Origin: Robertmurraya_A mangrovi
Lineage (GTDB): Bacteria; Bacillota; Bacilli; Bacillales; Cytobacillaceae
DNA length: 64,000 bases
Assembly: GCF_034427655.1 (NCBI RefSeq)
Contig: NZ_JAXOFX010000003.1
Coordinates: 353,529 to 417,528 of the forward strand
Direction of reading: 5' to 3'
Under the pieces are notes generated by a model. It did no database searches and was not told the origin of the DNA. It was given only the letters and a program-made list of their open reading frames with translations. Numbering within the stretch: the stretch's first letter is position 1; each line of letters starts with the position of its first letter. Positions 40,626 through 48,832 of the stretch are shown piece by piece. The position numbers and the translations under genes were made by a program.

Positions 40626-41282
40626 TTGAAAAAACAATTTGCAGTGATTGGACTAGGAAGATTCGGCGGAAGTTTGGTAGAGGAATTTCACTATCTAGGT
40701 GTTGATGTATTAGCAGTTGACCGAGACGAAGAAAAGGTTGAAAGATACAGTAAATTTGCTACTCATGCCGTTCAAGCAAATGCCATAAATGAAAATACAC
40801 TTAAAGAGCTTGGAATAAAAAACATGGACCATGTCATTGTTTCTTTTGGTCATGATATTGAAACAAGCATACTAACGACCCTTTTTTTAAAAGAACTAGG
40901 GGTAAATCAAGTATGGGTGAAAGCATCAAATATCTACCACCAAAGGGTTTTAGAAAAGATCGGTGCGGACCGAGTCATCCATCCCGAGCGTGATATGGCC
41001 AAGAGAATTGCCCATCATGTCATTTCTGAGAAAATAATTGATTATATCGAGCTATCTAAGGATCATAGCATTGTTGAAATTGTCTGCTCTGAAAAATTAC
41101 ATCAAAGAACCTTACAAGACTTAGATGTACGTGCTAAGTTTGGATGTAATATTATTGGGATCCAAAGGGGAGAAGATATCATCATTTCGCCTGTAGCAGA
41201 TGAACGTATTTATAAAAATGATATCTTAATCGTAATCGGAGAAAACCGTGATTTGCACCGCTTTGAGGTACAAGGAGTATAG
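40626..41282 (+). CDS. Potassium uptake regulatory subunit KtrA/KtrC
   Basis: A 218-residue cytoplasmic RCK protein. The N-terminal nucleotide-binding fold begins KKQFAVIGLGRFGGSLVEEF (GxGxxG), and VLAVDRDEEKVE supplies the ribose-binding acid. A C-terminal RCK_C domain starts near IVEIVCSEKLHQRTL. Such subunits gate the KtrB/KtrD potassium channel in response to ATP/ADP and, through RCK_C, cyclic di-AMP. The channel gene is not in the window, as is usual for KtrC. TTG 40626 was chosen because GGAGGGATGG precedes it and the fold starts there. A hairpin at 40521-40543 lies upstream, but no ydaO riboswitch fits in the space. Confidence 0.92.
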   Translation: MKKQFAVIGLGRFGGSLVEEFHYLGVDVLAVDRDEEKVERYSKFATHAVQANAINENTLKELGIKNMDHVIVSFGHDIETSILTTLFLKELGVNQVWVKASNIYHQRVLEKIGADRVIHPERDMAKRIAHHVISEKIIDYIELSKDHSIVEIVCSEKLHQRTLQDLDVRAKFGCNIIGIQRGEDIIISPVADERIYKNDILIVIGENRDLHRFEVQGV

Positions 41283-41394
41283 GTATAATTGACTAACTTA
41301 CATATTTGAATCAAAAATTAAAGGACATTGATTAACTAATGCAGAAATATTGAAAATTAAGTATGAATTTCGATTATAAAGTTGGAGTGGAAAT

Positions 41395-41670
41395 ATGATT
41401 GGCTACAAGAATGTGATGGAAGAGATTGTAATTGCGTTAGTAACTATGTCTATAAATGGTCCAGACTATCAAACTTTCTGTAAATGTGAGAAGTGTAAAA
41501 ACGATATTATCGCTTTAAGTTTAAATAACCTTCCAAGCCATTACATTACAAGTGAGGAAGGTCGAAAAATGGTATATGAAAAGTTAAATACGCCTGAAAA
41601 TCGTAAATGGATTAATAAGAGGATCATTACGGCTATTCATGTAGTAGGAAAATATCCAAAACATGATTAG
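41395..41670 (+). CDS. ComFB family protein
   Basis: A 91-residue protein. KCEKCKNDIIALSLNNLPSH is the ComFB signature, with the Cys group FCKCEKC likely to bind zinc. The N-terminal helix NVMEEIVIALV is also typical. ComFB is encoded in the comF operon of B. subtilis, and recent work on the family reports cyclic dinucleotide binding; I mention that from memory. It is not next to comFA or comFC here. GGAGTGG precedes the ATG. It lies 112 bases after the Ktr gene, whose family also binds a cyclic dinucleotide. Confidence 0.82.
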   Translation: MIGYKNVMEEIVIALVTMSINGPDYQTFCKCEKCKNDIIALSLNNLPSHYITSEEGRKMVYEKLNTPENRKWINKRIITAIHVVGKYPKHD

Positions 41671-41683
41671 TTATGCATAAACG

Positions 41684-41722
41684 GAAAAAAATGGAGACTC
41701 ATAGGATTGACTGAGTCTCCAT
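41684..41722. terminator. Bidirectional terminator between comFB-like and anti-sigma genes
   Basis: ATGGAGACTCA (41691-41701) and TGAGTCTCCAT (41712-41722) form a perfect stem. The A run at 41685-41690 gives a T run on the minus strand; the plus side has TATTTATTTT. Confidence 0.87.
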
Positions 41723-41755
41723 ATTTATTTTATGATCGTCAAATGACAATACTAG

Positions 41756-42859
41756 TTATTGAATCGGGGACCAATTCACTTTCCAAATTCCCTTTTCATC
41801 TTTTGAAAGCCCAAAGCCAAGACCAAGTTCTTCTTCTATTGAGATATAAGATGTTCCGTCGTTTACAATAACCTCATTTAGTTGGCCCTCTTTTACTGAT
41901 TGAAGTAATGAGGAAGAATTCGGTTCTTTCTTCGCATCTATATACTCCTCAACCGTTTCAAAGGTCTTTACATACTGTTTATCATCTATAAATAGTGCAT
42001 ACTGCGTACGATAATCTTTGATTTCTTCCGCATACATCCATAACTGGAAAACGTCGGATGGTGATAACTCTGCTAATAAATCATCTGTTTTTGTAGATTT
42101 AAATTCATTATAGATGGAATTTAGATGACCTTGTAAAACCATTCTATTTTCCGAATCTTTTTGAATCGAAAAAGGTTTTTGGATAGGTTCGTCTTCCTTA
42201 GGTAACAAGATCCTTTCGATGGCTGCTTCATCTTGTATCACTTCATTTTCTTTATGCTTCACAATATATTGATTCAGAATGAGCGTTACCCCTTCGATAT
42301 CTGCTGAAGCTGCTAGGCCAAATGTTTTTTCTACAAGTTGTTGATCCTTGGAATTAAAGGCAATAATCGGTGCGAGACTATAATCATCAATCGGCAAGTT
42401 AGCTAATGAATCTTGATCCGGAATAAACGTTGCGTAAGCTGAAGATTGATTTTTCGTATACTTAATCGTTCCCGTTACTGCTGAACTTCCTCTAAAGCTT
42501 GCTGTAAGAAGTTTCGATTCTTTAAACCGATTCTTTTCAACTAAGGTCCAACCGTTTATTTGGTCACCCACCATAAGATTAGGAAATAATTCATCCGCTT
42601 GAGTATTAGAATGTTCGCCTAAAGGTGCATCAAATAATCCTGTTTGACTACCAACGAATCCACCAACTATGAAAATAAAGCTCGCTACTGCCACACCTGT
42701 TAAAGCTTTAGGAAGAAGATATCTGGTGTTTTTTATTGATTTTTCACGTGTATTAATTCGGTTTCTCACTTTTTGTTTCTCAAATTCGGAAAAAGTAGAC
42801 TTACTATCTTTCATTTCATGGTTAATAGCTCCTTGAATTTCTTTCTTTACGTTATCCAT
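41756..42859 (-). CDS. Membrane anti-sigma factor partner of the second ECF sigma factor
   Basis: A 367-residue protein with a cytoplasmic N terminus (about 1-45), one membrane helix (about 48-70, LTGVAVASFIFIVGGFVGS) and an outer domain of about 290 residues. The layout and the eight-base overlap with the upstream sigma gene point to an anti-sigma factor. The outer domain (DQINGWTLVEKNRFKESKLL and so on) is not one I can name, though the start resembles DUF4179-type partners. ATG 42859 follows GAGGTGAACAAC. The stress it senses is unknown. A terminator closes the unit. Confidence 0.75.
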   Translation of the reverse strand: MDNVKKEIQGAINHEMKDSKSTFSEFEKQKVRNRINTREKSIKNTRYLLPKALTGVAVASFIFIVGGFVGSQTGLFDAPLGEHSNTQADELFPNLMVGDQINGWTLVEKNRFKESKLLTASFRGSSAVTGTIKYTKNQSSAYATFIPDQDSLANLPIDDYSLAPIIAFNSKDQQLVEKTFGLAASADIEGVTLILNQYIVKHKENEVIQDEAAIERILLPKEDEPIQKPFSIQKDSENRMVLQGHLNSIYNEFKSTKTDDLLAELSPSDVFQLWMYAEEIKDYRTQYALFIDDKQYVKTFETVEEYIDAKKEPNSSSLLQSVKEGQLNEVIVNDGTSYISIEEELGLGFGLSKDEKGIWKVNWSPIQ

Positions 42860-43418
42860 GTTGTTCACCTCTATCACTAAATAAATACATTTTCTTTATC
42901 CTATCTTGCCCTCGATATAGACGGCTTTTGACAGTGGAAAGGGGCAGCGTTAACATTTCACTAATCTCATGAAGAGTGTGTTCTTGATAAAAATACAATA
43001 GTATAACTTCACGGTATTTTACGGGCAAGTCCCAGATGATTTTAGATAATTCGGTACTAAATTCTTTATCTATTATGGAGGCATCTGGCCCTTTATTATT
43101 GTCTTTCTTAAAGAATAGTATTTTTTCATTTAACACCATGTTTCGGTAACTCCAGCTTTTTAAATAATCTTTACTTTTATTGATTGCGATACGATAAATC
43201 CAAGTTTTAAAAGAAGATTTCTGTTGAAAGGTTTCTAATTTTTCATAGCAAGTAATAAACACTTCTTGAGTAAGGTCACTTGCTATATCCCAGTCTTTTA
43301 CATAGGAAAAGATAAGCCTCTTTATGACTGTACCGTATTCGTCCATAATACATTCAATTACAATGGATCGATCGTCAGTCGTGGCAATTATGGTTTCAAG
43401 ATTGCTTCTACTGTTCAC
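42852..43418 (-). CDS. ECF-type RNA polymerase sigma factor (second pair)
   Basis: A 188-residue group 4 sigma factor. Region 2 reads YVKDWDIASDLTQEVFITCY and FKTWIYRIAINKSKDYL; region 4 reads LPVKYREVILLYFYQEHTLH, SEMLTLPLSTVKSRLYRGQD. It resembles SigM/SigY-like factors in general form but cannot be tied to one. GTG 43418, eight bases after TTGGAGGT, was chosen; a longer frame lacks a ribosome site. It is first in the sigma/anti-sigma unit on the minus strand. Confidence 0.9.
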   Translation of the reverse strand: MNSRSNLETIIATTDDRSIVIECIMDEYGTVIKRLIFSYVKDWDIASDLTQEVFITCYEKLETFQQKSSFKTWIYRIAINKSKDYLKSWSYRNMVLNEKILFFKKDNNKGPDASIIDKEFSTELSKIIWDLPVKYREVILLYFYQEHTLHEISEMLTLPLSTVKSRLYRGQDRIKKMYLFSDRGEQHG

Positions 43419-43569
43419 GTCAGTAAACCTCCAAGGTGGTAGCACGGTTCCCGGGACCCTGCATTAAACATTTATTTTAGCATTTTTAATTCTGCTGTTT
43501 AGACGATGGTCTCTAATAAAAAGTCTCAATTTATTTAATATTATTTTTAAGTTAATGTTATGTAAAATA

Positions 43570-43595
43570 AAAAAAGACACGCCAGTGTCTTTTTT
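43570..43595. terminator. Bidirectional terminator at the end of the 67-residue protein gene
   Basis: AAAAAAGACAC and GTGTCTTTTTT pair across four bases and give T runs on both strands. Confidence 0.88.
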
Positions 43596-43610
43596 GCACT
43601 AATAAGTCTT

Positions 43611-43814
43611 TTATTTTTCTTCAAAATAATCTCTAAATTCCTCTTGGTCATTAGTTTCTTTGCCATGATAATAAGGATTATCTACTGTACTGTCCTTTGG
43701 ATCTAAATTAGTTTTAATAACTAGAAATGGTTGCGAAGTTGGTTTGGCAATCATTCGGTCATTTAGGATATCAAAGTCGGGCATTTTTTCATTTCCAGGT
43801 TTTCTTGGTTCCAA
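43611..43814 (-). CDS. Small hypothetical protein
   Basis: A 67-residue protein, hydrophilic, with no membrane helix or signal. It contains KMPDFDILNDRMIAKPTSQP and an acidic C-terminal end (DQEEFRDYFEEK). I do not recognise it. TTG 43814 was chosen because CTAGGGAGGTG lies upstream; a GTG three codons earlier overlaps that site. A terminator follows at a short distance, so it is a complete small transcription unit. Confidence 0.65.
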   Translation of the reverse strand: MEPRKPGNEKMPDFDILNDRMIAKPTSQPFLVIKTNLDPKDSTVDNPYYHGKETNDQEEFRDYFEEK

Positions 43815-43979
43815 AATTAGCACCTCCCTAGAAATAGGTTGTTAAAAGAAACCAATAAATATGTATGGTTTCGAAAATACGACGTTAATAGTTGGTATTA
43901 TTCTCTTTCAAAAATTATACTGTACAAGAAAAGATTTCCTTTGTAATATAAAAAAAGAAGATTAAAGGAGTGATGTAGT

Positions 43980-44012
43980 ATGAAAATGATCTCTATGGTG
44001 GTTTTTAATTAA
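43980..44012 (+). CDS. Possible 10-residue leader peptide
   Basis: AAAGGAGTGATG (43964-43975) is a good ribosome site four bases before an ATG that opens the tiny frame MKMISMVVFN. It ends 67 bases before the GTG of the acetyltransferase gene. A stem CGGAAG/CTTCCG (44016-44021 with 44038-44043) follows immediately. The arrangement resembles translational attenuators of some resistance genes, where stalling on the leader changes the downstream fold. No experimental parallel is known to me for this gene. Confidence 0.4.
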   Translation: MKMISMVVFN

Positions 44013-44078
44013 GAACGGAAGACTAATAGACTAGGTACTTCCGCTAAAGGTTTAAAGATATTTTAGGAGGAAGTCATT

Positions 44079-44519
44079 GTGTCTATTCAATTAAAAAAAG
44101 TTACAAAAGATAATTGGGATGAGTGTATAGAACTAAGAGTGGGGAAGAAACAGGAGCACTTTGTAGCCTCTAACCTCTACTCTATTGCGGAAGTACAGTT
44201 TCTAAATAATTTTGAAGCGATGGCAATTTATAATAATAACGAAATGATTGGTTTTACCATGTTTGGACTAGACCCAGATGATTCAAATTATTGGATTTAT
44301 AGAATGATGATTGATGAAAAGCACCAAGGAAAAGGTTATGGAAAAGCAGCTTTAGAGAACGTAATTGACTACCTCAAAAAGAAACCAGACTGCAAGCTCG
44401 TTATGGTTGGGTATCATCAAGAAAATCTCAGTGCACATAAATTATATGAGAGCGTAGGCTTTACTCCAAAAGGGTTAGCACCATGGGGTGAACTCATAGC
44501 GTCCTATCCATTTATTTAA
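44079..44519 (+). CDS. GNAT acetyltransferase, BltD-like
   Basis: A 146-residue acetyltransferase. IQLKKVTKDNWDECIELRVG, the middle MIGFTMFGLDPDDSNYWIYR and the acetyl-CoA loop DEKHQGKGYGKAALENVIDY give a good match to the spermine/spermidine acetyltransferase group that includes B. subtilis BltD. HQENLSAHKLYESVGF is the usual last motif. Polyamine acetylation is likely but not certain. The start is GTG with TTTAGGAGGAAG upstream. A short upstream frame and hairpin may regulate it. Confidence 0.85.
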   Translation: MSIQLKKVTKDNWDECIELRVGKKQEHFVASNLYSIAEVQFLNNFEAMAIYNNNEMIGFTMFGLDPDDSNYWIYRMMIDEKHQGKGYGKAALENVIDYLKKKPDCKLVMVGYHQENLSAHKLYESVGFTPKGLAPWGELIASYPFI

Positions 44520-44687
44520 TCTGTTTTCGTAATAATTGTTAAGCAGTTTATATATGTGAGAAGCATTAAAGTTTTAGAAGAGAGTCTTTATTTAAAGGGG
44601 GTGTTTTGTAACGACAAAGCATTTCGCATTTCTGTAGTTATTCTTCTTTAAGAATATATGAATATACTACAGATCGGAGAGATTGTA

Positions 44688-45515
44688 ATGATAGTTGAAC
44701 TAAAGCAAGATGAGTATAAAAGAGTACTTCCTATTATTAAAGGGATTAACAATCCAGTTATTGGTGGGGTTGTTGGGCAAAATAACCGAGGTAAAGTATT
44801 TGTAGACCAATATGAAAACCCAACCACGGCTTTTATTTGGGCAACTAATGAAATGTTTTTCCTTTGCGGCAATCATCTTAATGATGAATTTAATCATACT
44901 TTAGAAAAATTTGTTGTTGAGAAGATAAAGGAAGAGGCACTATCCACCGGTGACGACGGTTTTAATCTAGAATTGTACCCGAGAAATCTTTGGGAGCCAA
45001 AAATACATTCTATCTTTAAAAATAATAAACTTTTAATGGGAGAGAGAGTACCATTTGATTTTGATGAACTTACGTTTAATCAATCTAGCCAAACTAGTAT
45101 TCCGTCTCCATATAAGTGTATAAAAATCAGCCCAAAATTATTGGAGGAGGACTCTTCCAATATCGTCGCAGAAGAGATTTTAAAATTTTGGCCAACAACA
45201 TCTTCTTTTTTTGAAAAAGGATTAGGGTATTCAGTTCTCTATAATGATCAGGTGGTCGGTACTTGTATTGGTGTTTACGTCAGTGGTGTAGATGTCGAAA
45301 TCGGGATAAACACATACAGCACGGAGCATCGAGGGAAAGGTCTTGCTTCTATTATGGCTTTTGATTTCATAAAAGACTGTTTAAGAAATGGACTTATTCC
45401 TCACTGGACAACGGAAAGCTTTCGACTAGATTCCATTCGAATAGCAGAAAAGTTTGGTTTTATTAAGCAAGAGAACTACACTGTTTATCACTTACCTTTT
45501 GCATTATTCAAATAA
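44688..45515 (+). CDS. GNAT acetyltransferase with N-terminal extension
   Basis: A 275-residue protein. The C-terminal third is an acetyltransferase core (VVGTCIGVYVSGVDVEIGIN, YSTEHRGKGLASIMAFDFIK and SIRIAEKFGFIKQENY). The N-terminal 150 residues form a separate domain, as in the GNAT_acetyltran family of Bacillus. The acceptor is unknown. ATG 44688, eight bases after GGAGAG, was preferred over an ATG ten codons earlier with no ribosome site. It is a single gene ended by a terminator. Confidence 0.82.
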   Translation: MIVELKQDEYKRVLPIIKGINNPVIGGVVGQNNRGKVFVDQYENPTTAFIWATNEMFFLCGNHLNDEFNHTLEKFVVEKIKEEALSTGDDGFNLELYPRNLWEPKIHSIFKNNKLLMGERVPFDFDELTFNQSSQTSIPSPYKCIKISPKLLEEDSSNIVAEEILKFWPTTSSFFEKGLGYSVLYNDQVVGTCIGVYVSGVDVEIGINTYSTEHRGKGLASIMAFDFIKDCLRNGLIPHWTTESFRLDSIRIAEKFGFIKQENYTVYHLPFALFK

Positions 45516-45525
45516 TATTATTTGG

Positions 45526-45552
45526 CACTACCTTTGTGGTAGTGTTTTTTTT
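45526..45552 (+). terminator. Terminator after the long GNAT gene
   Basis: CACTACC and GGTAGTG pair across five bases, followed by eight T. Confidence 0.9.
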
Positions 45553-45589
45553 ATTAATGTAAATTAGCATACTTGTTTTTTTAATCATT

Positions 45590-45628
45590 ATAAAAAATAA
45601 ACGCAAGGATATTTATTTATCCTTTGCG
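45590..45628 (-). terminator. Terminator for the RsbR-type gene
   Basis: ACGCAAGGAT (45601-45610) and ATCCTTTGCGT (45618-45628) pair with one bulge; on the minus strand the hairpin is followed by TTTATTTTTTAT. Confidence 0.75.
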
Positions 45629-45650
45629 TCTTGAAGTTTAATAGTTTTAT

Positions 45651-46478
45651 TTATAAAGATAGAGCTTTTTGCAGATTACTTTTAATGGAGATTTCTGTAA
45701 AATCAATTCCTAATTGGACTGCCGTTTGGGCTAACTCTGGCCTCATTCCTGATAGAGTCGATTTAACACCAATAAACTTTAAAGCTGTAATTAACTGAAA
45801 CAAATCATGTGCAACCATTGTGTCAATAACAGGTACCCCTGATAAATCAATATATATTTCGGTAATTTTTTTATCGCCGCACTGTTCCAACGTTGATTGT
45901 AAAATGAATTTTGCTCGTTCCGAATCAATTAATCCCACTAGTGGAAGAACACCTTTTCCCTTTGCAATTGGAATAACAGGAGAACTTAACTCATTAATCA
46001 CTTCTTGCTGTGCATGGAGTTGTTTTTCAGTAATCTCAGTATAGGTGATAGTAAAGCTCTCTATAATTTCTAAAAAGGCGTGATTAACTAAATCAGTCCA
46101 AAGTAAAACTTCTTGAGTACTAACCGATTTAGAATGTTCATTAATAAATTGATGAATAAATTGAAAAAAAATCAGCCTAAAATTTTTAAATTGCTGAATA
46201 ATTTCAATTAGCTGTGTGTTCGTTTTTACCCTTTCTTCAGCCACGTTTTTAGCCCAAATTCGGAAATCCTTCTTGAATACGTTTTCTTCCTCAATAAAAA
46301 CTTTACTTAACATCTTAATAAGATGCTCATTCTGTTCCTTTAACATTTCAATTACAGAAGAAGGTGCTAGTCGGGAATAGACGGACTGAGAGGAGTACCC
46401 TAAAGTTGATATCCACTTTTCTGTAATGATGGAACAATGGTCCAAAAGATATTCATAAAGCTTTGGGTTTTTATGCAT
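45651..46478 (-). CDS. RsbR-type stressosome protein (STAS domain)
   Basis: A 275-residue protein. The N-terminal half (about 1-150) is helical, like the non-heme globin-like sensor domain of RsbR paralogues. The C-terminal STAS domain starts after IPIAKGKGVLPLVG, and contains VIDTMVAHDLF and SGMRPELAQTAVQLGID. Both threonines that RsbT phosphorylates in B. subtilis RsbRA have counterparts here (DTMVAH and AQTAV). It should be a part of the stressosome that controls the general stress sigma factor. It looks closest to the smaller paralogues such as RsbRD. ATG 46478 follows GGAGG; a longer frame has no ribosome site. Confidence 0.88.
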   Translation of the reverse strand: MHKNPKLYEYLLDHCSIITEKWISTLGYSSQSVYSRLAPSSVIEMLKEQNEHLIKMLSKVFIEEENVFKKDFRIWAKNVAEERVKTNTQLIEIIQQFKNFRLIFFQFIHQFINEHSKSVSTQEVLLWTDLVNHAFLEIIESFTITYTEITEKQLHAQQEVINELSSPVIPIAKGKGVLPLVGLIDSERAKFILQSTLEQCGDKKITEIYIDLSGVPVIDTMVAHDLFQLITALKFIGVKSTLSGMRPELAQTAVQLGIDFTEISIKSNLQKALSL

Positions 46479-46693
46479 ATATATATCCTCCAGGGAAATC
46501 CATTTTTTATCACTATGTATAACCTTAATTATATGGGAAATGGACTTTTTTAGCACGATTAAACTGTAATACTACGTTACAGGTAATGAACTATTCCAAA
46601 TTAAAATCATAATTTGCCTTTTTTAAGTGAAAAATAATTAAATGGAAGCTTTAAAACATTGTACATTACAATAACAGGAGTGGTTTTAATCAA

Positions 46694-46993
46694 ATGATTT
46701 TCTATGCATGTGTCAAATATGATGAGCATCAGCCACAAACATATAAAGGAATAGAAGTGTCTATGTTAGGTATTTCTTCTGACATTGTGGCTACATTTGA
46801 ATCCTATGATCCATTAGAAGACTTTAGAAACTTTGTCAGTTGGTCAGAAGGTGTAGGAGAGGATAATGTCGGATATTGTGATAGTTTGAAACACTTTGCA
46901 AAGGACTATTCTGCTGTTTCTGAAGACGCATCAAAAATCATGTTGTCTATGATCTATGGGCAACATCAAGATTGCGCAAATTCATATAGTTAA
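46694..46993 (+). CDS. Hypothetical small protein
   Basis: A 99-residue soluble protein, acidic, with several aromatic residues (FYACVKYDEHQ, VSWSEGVGEDNVGYC). No family is recognised. There is no signal peptide. An AACAGGAGTGG site lies upstream of the ATG, at a slightly long distance. A terminator follows two bases after the stop, which supports a real gene. Confidence 0.65.
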   Translation: MIFYACVKYDEHQPQTYKGIEVSMLGISSDIVATFESYDPLEDFRNFVSWSEGVGEDNVGYCDSLKHFAKDYSAVSEDASKIMLSMIYGQHQDCANSYS

Positions 46994-46994
46994 G

Positions 46995-47022
46995 GAGCCA
47001 GTATATGACTGGTTCTTTTTTT
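46995..47022 (+). terminator. Terminator after the 99-residue protein gene
   Basis: GAGCCAGT pairs with ACTGGTTC across five bases, followed by seven T. Confidence 0.88.
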
Positions 47023-47170
47023 GCCTCTACCTGGATTTTAAGCTTCAATCCCTCCTTGTAAAACTATCCTACTATAACTTGAAAAGTGCTAAATGTTACA
47101 GTCAAAGAGCAAATGAAAATCTATAATCAAGTATATGTACAAGCTCTTTTCAGTTTGGAGGAAAATAAAA

Positions 47171-47743
47171 ATGAATATATTTGACTTCATTATAAATATT
47201 ATTGAAGAAAAAGGTCCTGTTACGTTATCCTCTTTATGTGATGAAGTAAACAGTTTGAATTACAAAAAAGTAGAAAATGAATTTAAATTACAAGTGTCCC
47301 AGATAAGGTCGGTGCTAACTCAAAAAAATGACCTGTTTCTAGTGGTAGATGACCTAGTCTCAATTAAACCTAGTCCTAAATTAATAGCCTTGACAGTTGT
47401 ACTTGAAGCATTTCAAGGACCATGCTATAAGATTACAGTTAATTTCATAAAAGAGACATTTTACGTTTTTGAATGGAATGATGAAGGTAAACCCATTCCC
47501 ACAAGGAATCCAAAGACGATTGGATCAGTCTCTCAATTTAAGAAGGAGATTTCTCGAATAACTATCCAAGATTGGGAAGAGGATTATCAACTAGAATACT
47601 TAGTTCTTGATGGAATTTTCTGGTCCATTAAACTTTGTACAGAAGAAAAAATATATGAAAGGGAAGGTTTACAATCATTTCCAAAAGAATGGCCTCAATT
47701 TTGCTTGGCATTGAAAAAGTTAACAGGAATTAAAATATTATAA
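47171..47743 (+). CDS. Hypothetical protein with N-terminal winged-helix-like region
   Basis: A 190-residue soluble protein. The first 70 residues (FDFIINIIEEKGPVTLSSLC, KLQVSQIRSVLTQKNDLFLV) look like a small winged-helix fold of the HARE-HTH/RpoE-delta kind. The remainder contains paired strands (YVFEWNDEGKPI) and IQDWEEDYQLEYLVLDGIFW. I do not know the family. DNA or RNA binding is a guess. ATG 47171 was chosen because TTGGAGGA lies nine bases upstream. No partner gene. Confidence 0.65.
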   Translation: MNIFDFIINIIEEKGPVTLSSLCDEVNSLNYKKVENEFKLQVSQIRSVLTQKNDLFLVVDDLVSIKPSPKLIALTVVLEAFQGPCYKITVNFIKETFYVFEWNDEGKPIPTRNPKTIGSVSQFKKEISRITIQDWEEDYQLEYLVLDGIFWSIKLCTEEKIYEREGLQSFPKEWPQFCLALKKLTGIKIL

Positions 47744-47833
47744 ATTCCACCTTAATTACGGACACTCCCAGTCTGATAATCCAGTAAAAATAGGGAATTA
47801 TAATAATAATTTCACTATTAGGGAGTGATTTTC

Positions 47834-47974
47834 ATGAAAAAAGAAAACGTCTATGAATGTCAAGAAGATATGGATTTAGTCCATCATCAACTTGTGGAAC
47901 AAATTGCTCGAATCAGTGTAGATGAAGAAGAAGAACGTATGAGGGATGAAATGGAGTTAAACTCAAAAGATTAG
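47834..47974 (+). CDS. Small acidic hypothetical protein
   Basis: A 46-residue frame starting at an ATG with TTAGGGAGTGAT upstream. It is helical and acidic (ISVDEEEERMRDEMELN), with the middle VHHQLVEQIAR. Not recognised. The ribosome site and the compact helical composition make it a plausible gene, but at this length chance cannot be excluded. A shared terminator lies about 50 bases downstream. Confidence 0.5.
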   Translation: MKKENVYECQEDMDLVHHQLVEQIARISVDEEEERMRDEMELNSKD

Positions 47975-48025
47975 ATGAAAACTTTAGTCTTTTACTATTA
48001 AAATAAAATAGGTGAGGGGTTAAAT

Positions 48026-48062
48026 AGTAGAAAAAGGACTAACCGTTCGTCCTTTTTCTACT
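48026..48062. terminator. Bidirectional terminator between the small acidic gene and pxpA
   Basis: AGTAGAAAAAGGAC and GTCCTTTTTCTACT form a perfect 14-bp stem with a nine-base loop. It lies nine bases from the pxpA stop codon. Confidence 0.82.
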
Positions 48063-48070
48063 GTTACCTA

Positions 48071-48832
48071 TCAAATGGATAGGGGTGAGATTTCAATTCC
48101 TTCCTTTAACAATGTTGCACTAATATGTTTCGCAAAGTCTAAAGCATGTAGACCATCCCCATGTAAACAGATTGTTTCCGCTTTAATGGGAACATCCATC
48201 CCATCGATTGTTGTTACTTTCTGTTCTTTTACCATTTTTAGTACTTGAGTTAAAGCTTCATGAACATTTTCAATTAATGCGTTACTTTTCGATCTCGGTG
48301 TCAAAGAGCCGTCCCTTTGATAAGTTCTATCTGCAAAAACTTCACTTGCCGTTTTTAATCCAATCTTTTCTCCTGCAGTTATCAATTCACTATTACTAAG
48401 CCCAAATAAAACTAATTCAGGATTCACTCTATATATTGCTTCACACACTTTCTCAGCTAATAATGCATTAGATGCACACATGTTATAGAGGGCACCGTGT
48501 GGCTTAACATGTGTTAATTTTCCACCTTCCGATTGGACAAATGCTTGCAAGGCACCTATCTGGTAGACTACCATGCTATAAGCTTCCGTTAAAGATAGAT
48601 TCATTTCTCTGCGTCCGAATCCATTTAAATCAGGGAGTCCAGGGTGTGCGCCGATAGAAACATCATTTTCTAATGCAAGGAGAACCGTTTCTCTCATAAT
48701 GGAGGGATCTCCACCGTGAAAGCCGCATGCTATATTTGCAGACGATATGTATTTCATCATTTCTTGGTCATTCCCTATTTTATAGGGACCATAGCTTTCT
48801 CCTAAATCACAATTTAAATCAATTTTGAACAT
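48071..48832 (-). CDS. pxpA: 5-oxoprolinase subunit A
   Basis: A 253-residue protein of the LamB/YcsF family. FKIDLNCDLGESYG, NIACGFHGGDP and IGAHPGLPDLNGFGRREM are hallmarks, as is KPHGALYN. With PxpB and PxpC it hydrolyses 5-oxoproline (pyroglutamate) to glutamate using ATP, clearing a damage product of glutamine and glutamate. ATG 48832 was chosen with AGAGGTGAAG upstream. It is the last gene of the three-gene operon and overlaps pxpC by 14 bases. Order here is B, C, A. Confidence 0.93.
   Translation of the reverse strand: MFKIDLNCDLGESYGPYKIGNDQEMMKYISSANIACGFHGGDPSIMRETVLLALENDVSIGAHPGLPDLNGFGRREMNLSLTEAYSMVVYQIGALQAFVQSEGGKLTHVKPHGALYNMCASNALLAEKVCEAIYRVNPELVLFGLSNSELITAGEKIGLKTASEVFADRTYQRDGSLTPRSKSNALIENVHEALTQVLKMVKEQKVTTIDGMDVPIKAETICLHGDGLHALDFAKHISATLLKEGIEISPLSI

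Noticed and set aside
43425..43460. AAGGTGGTAGCACGGTTCCCGGGACC resembling a T-box antiterminator segment
   Set aside because: Only the short core is similar (split here for description: AAGGTGGTAGC, then ACGG). The bases before it on that strand are the coding region of a sigma factor, there is no stem I or specifier loop, and no amino-acid gene follows.
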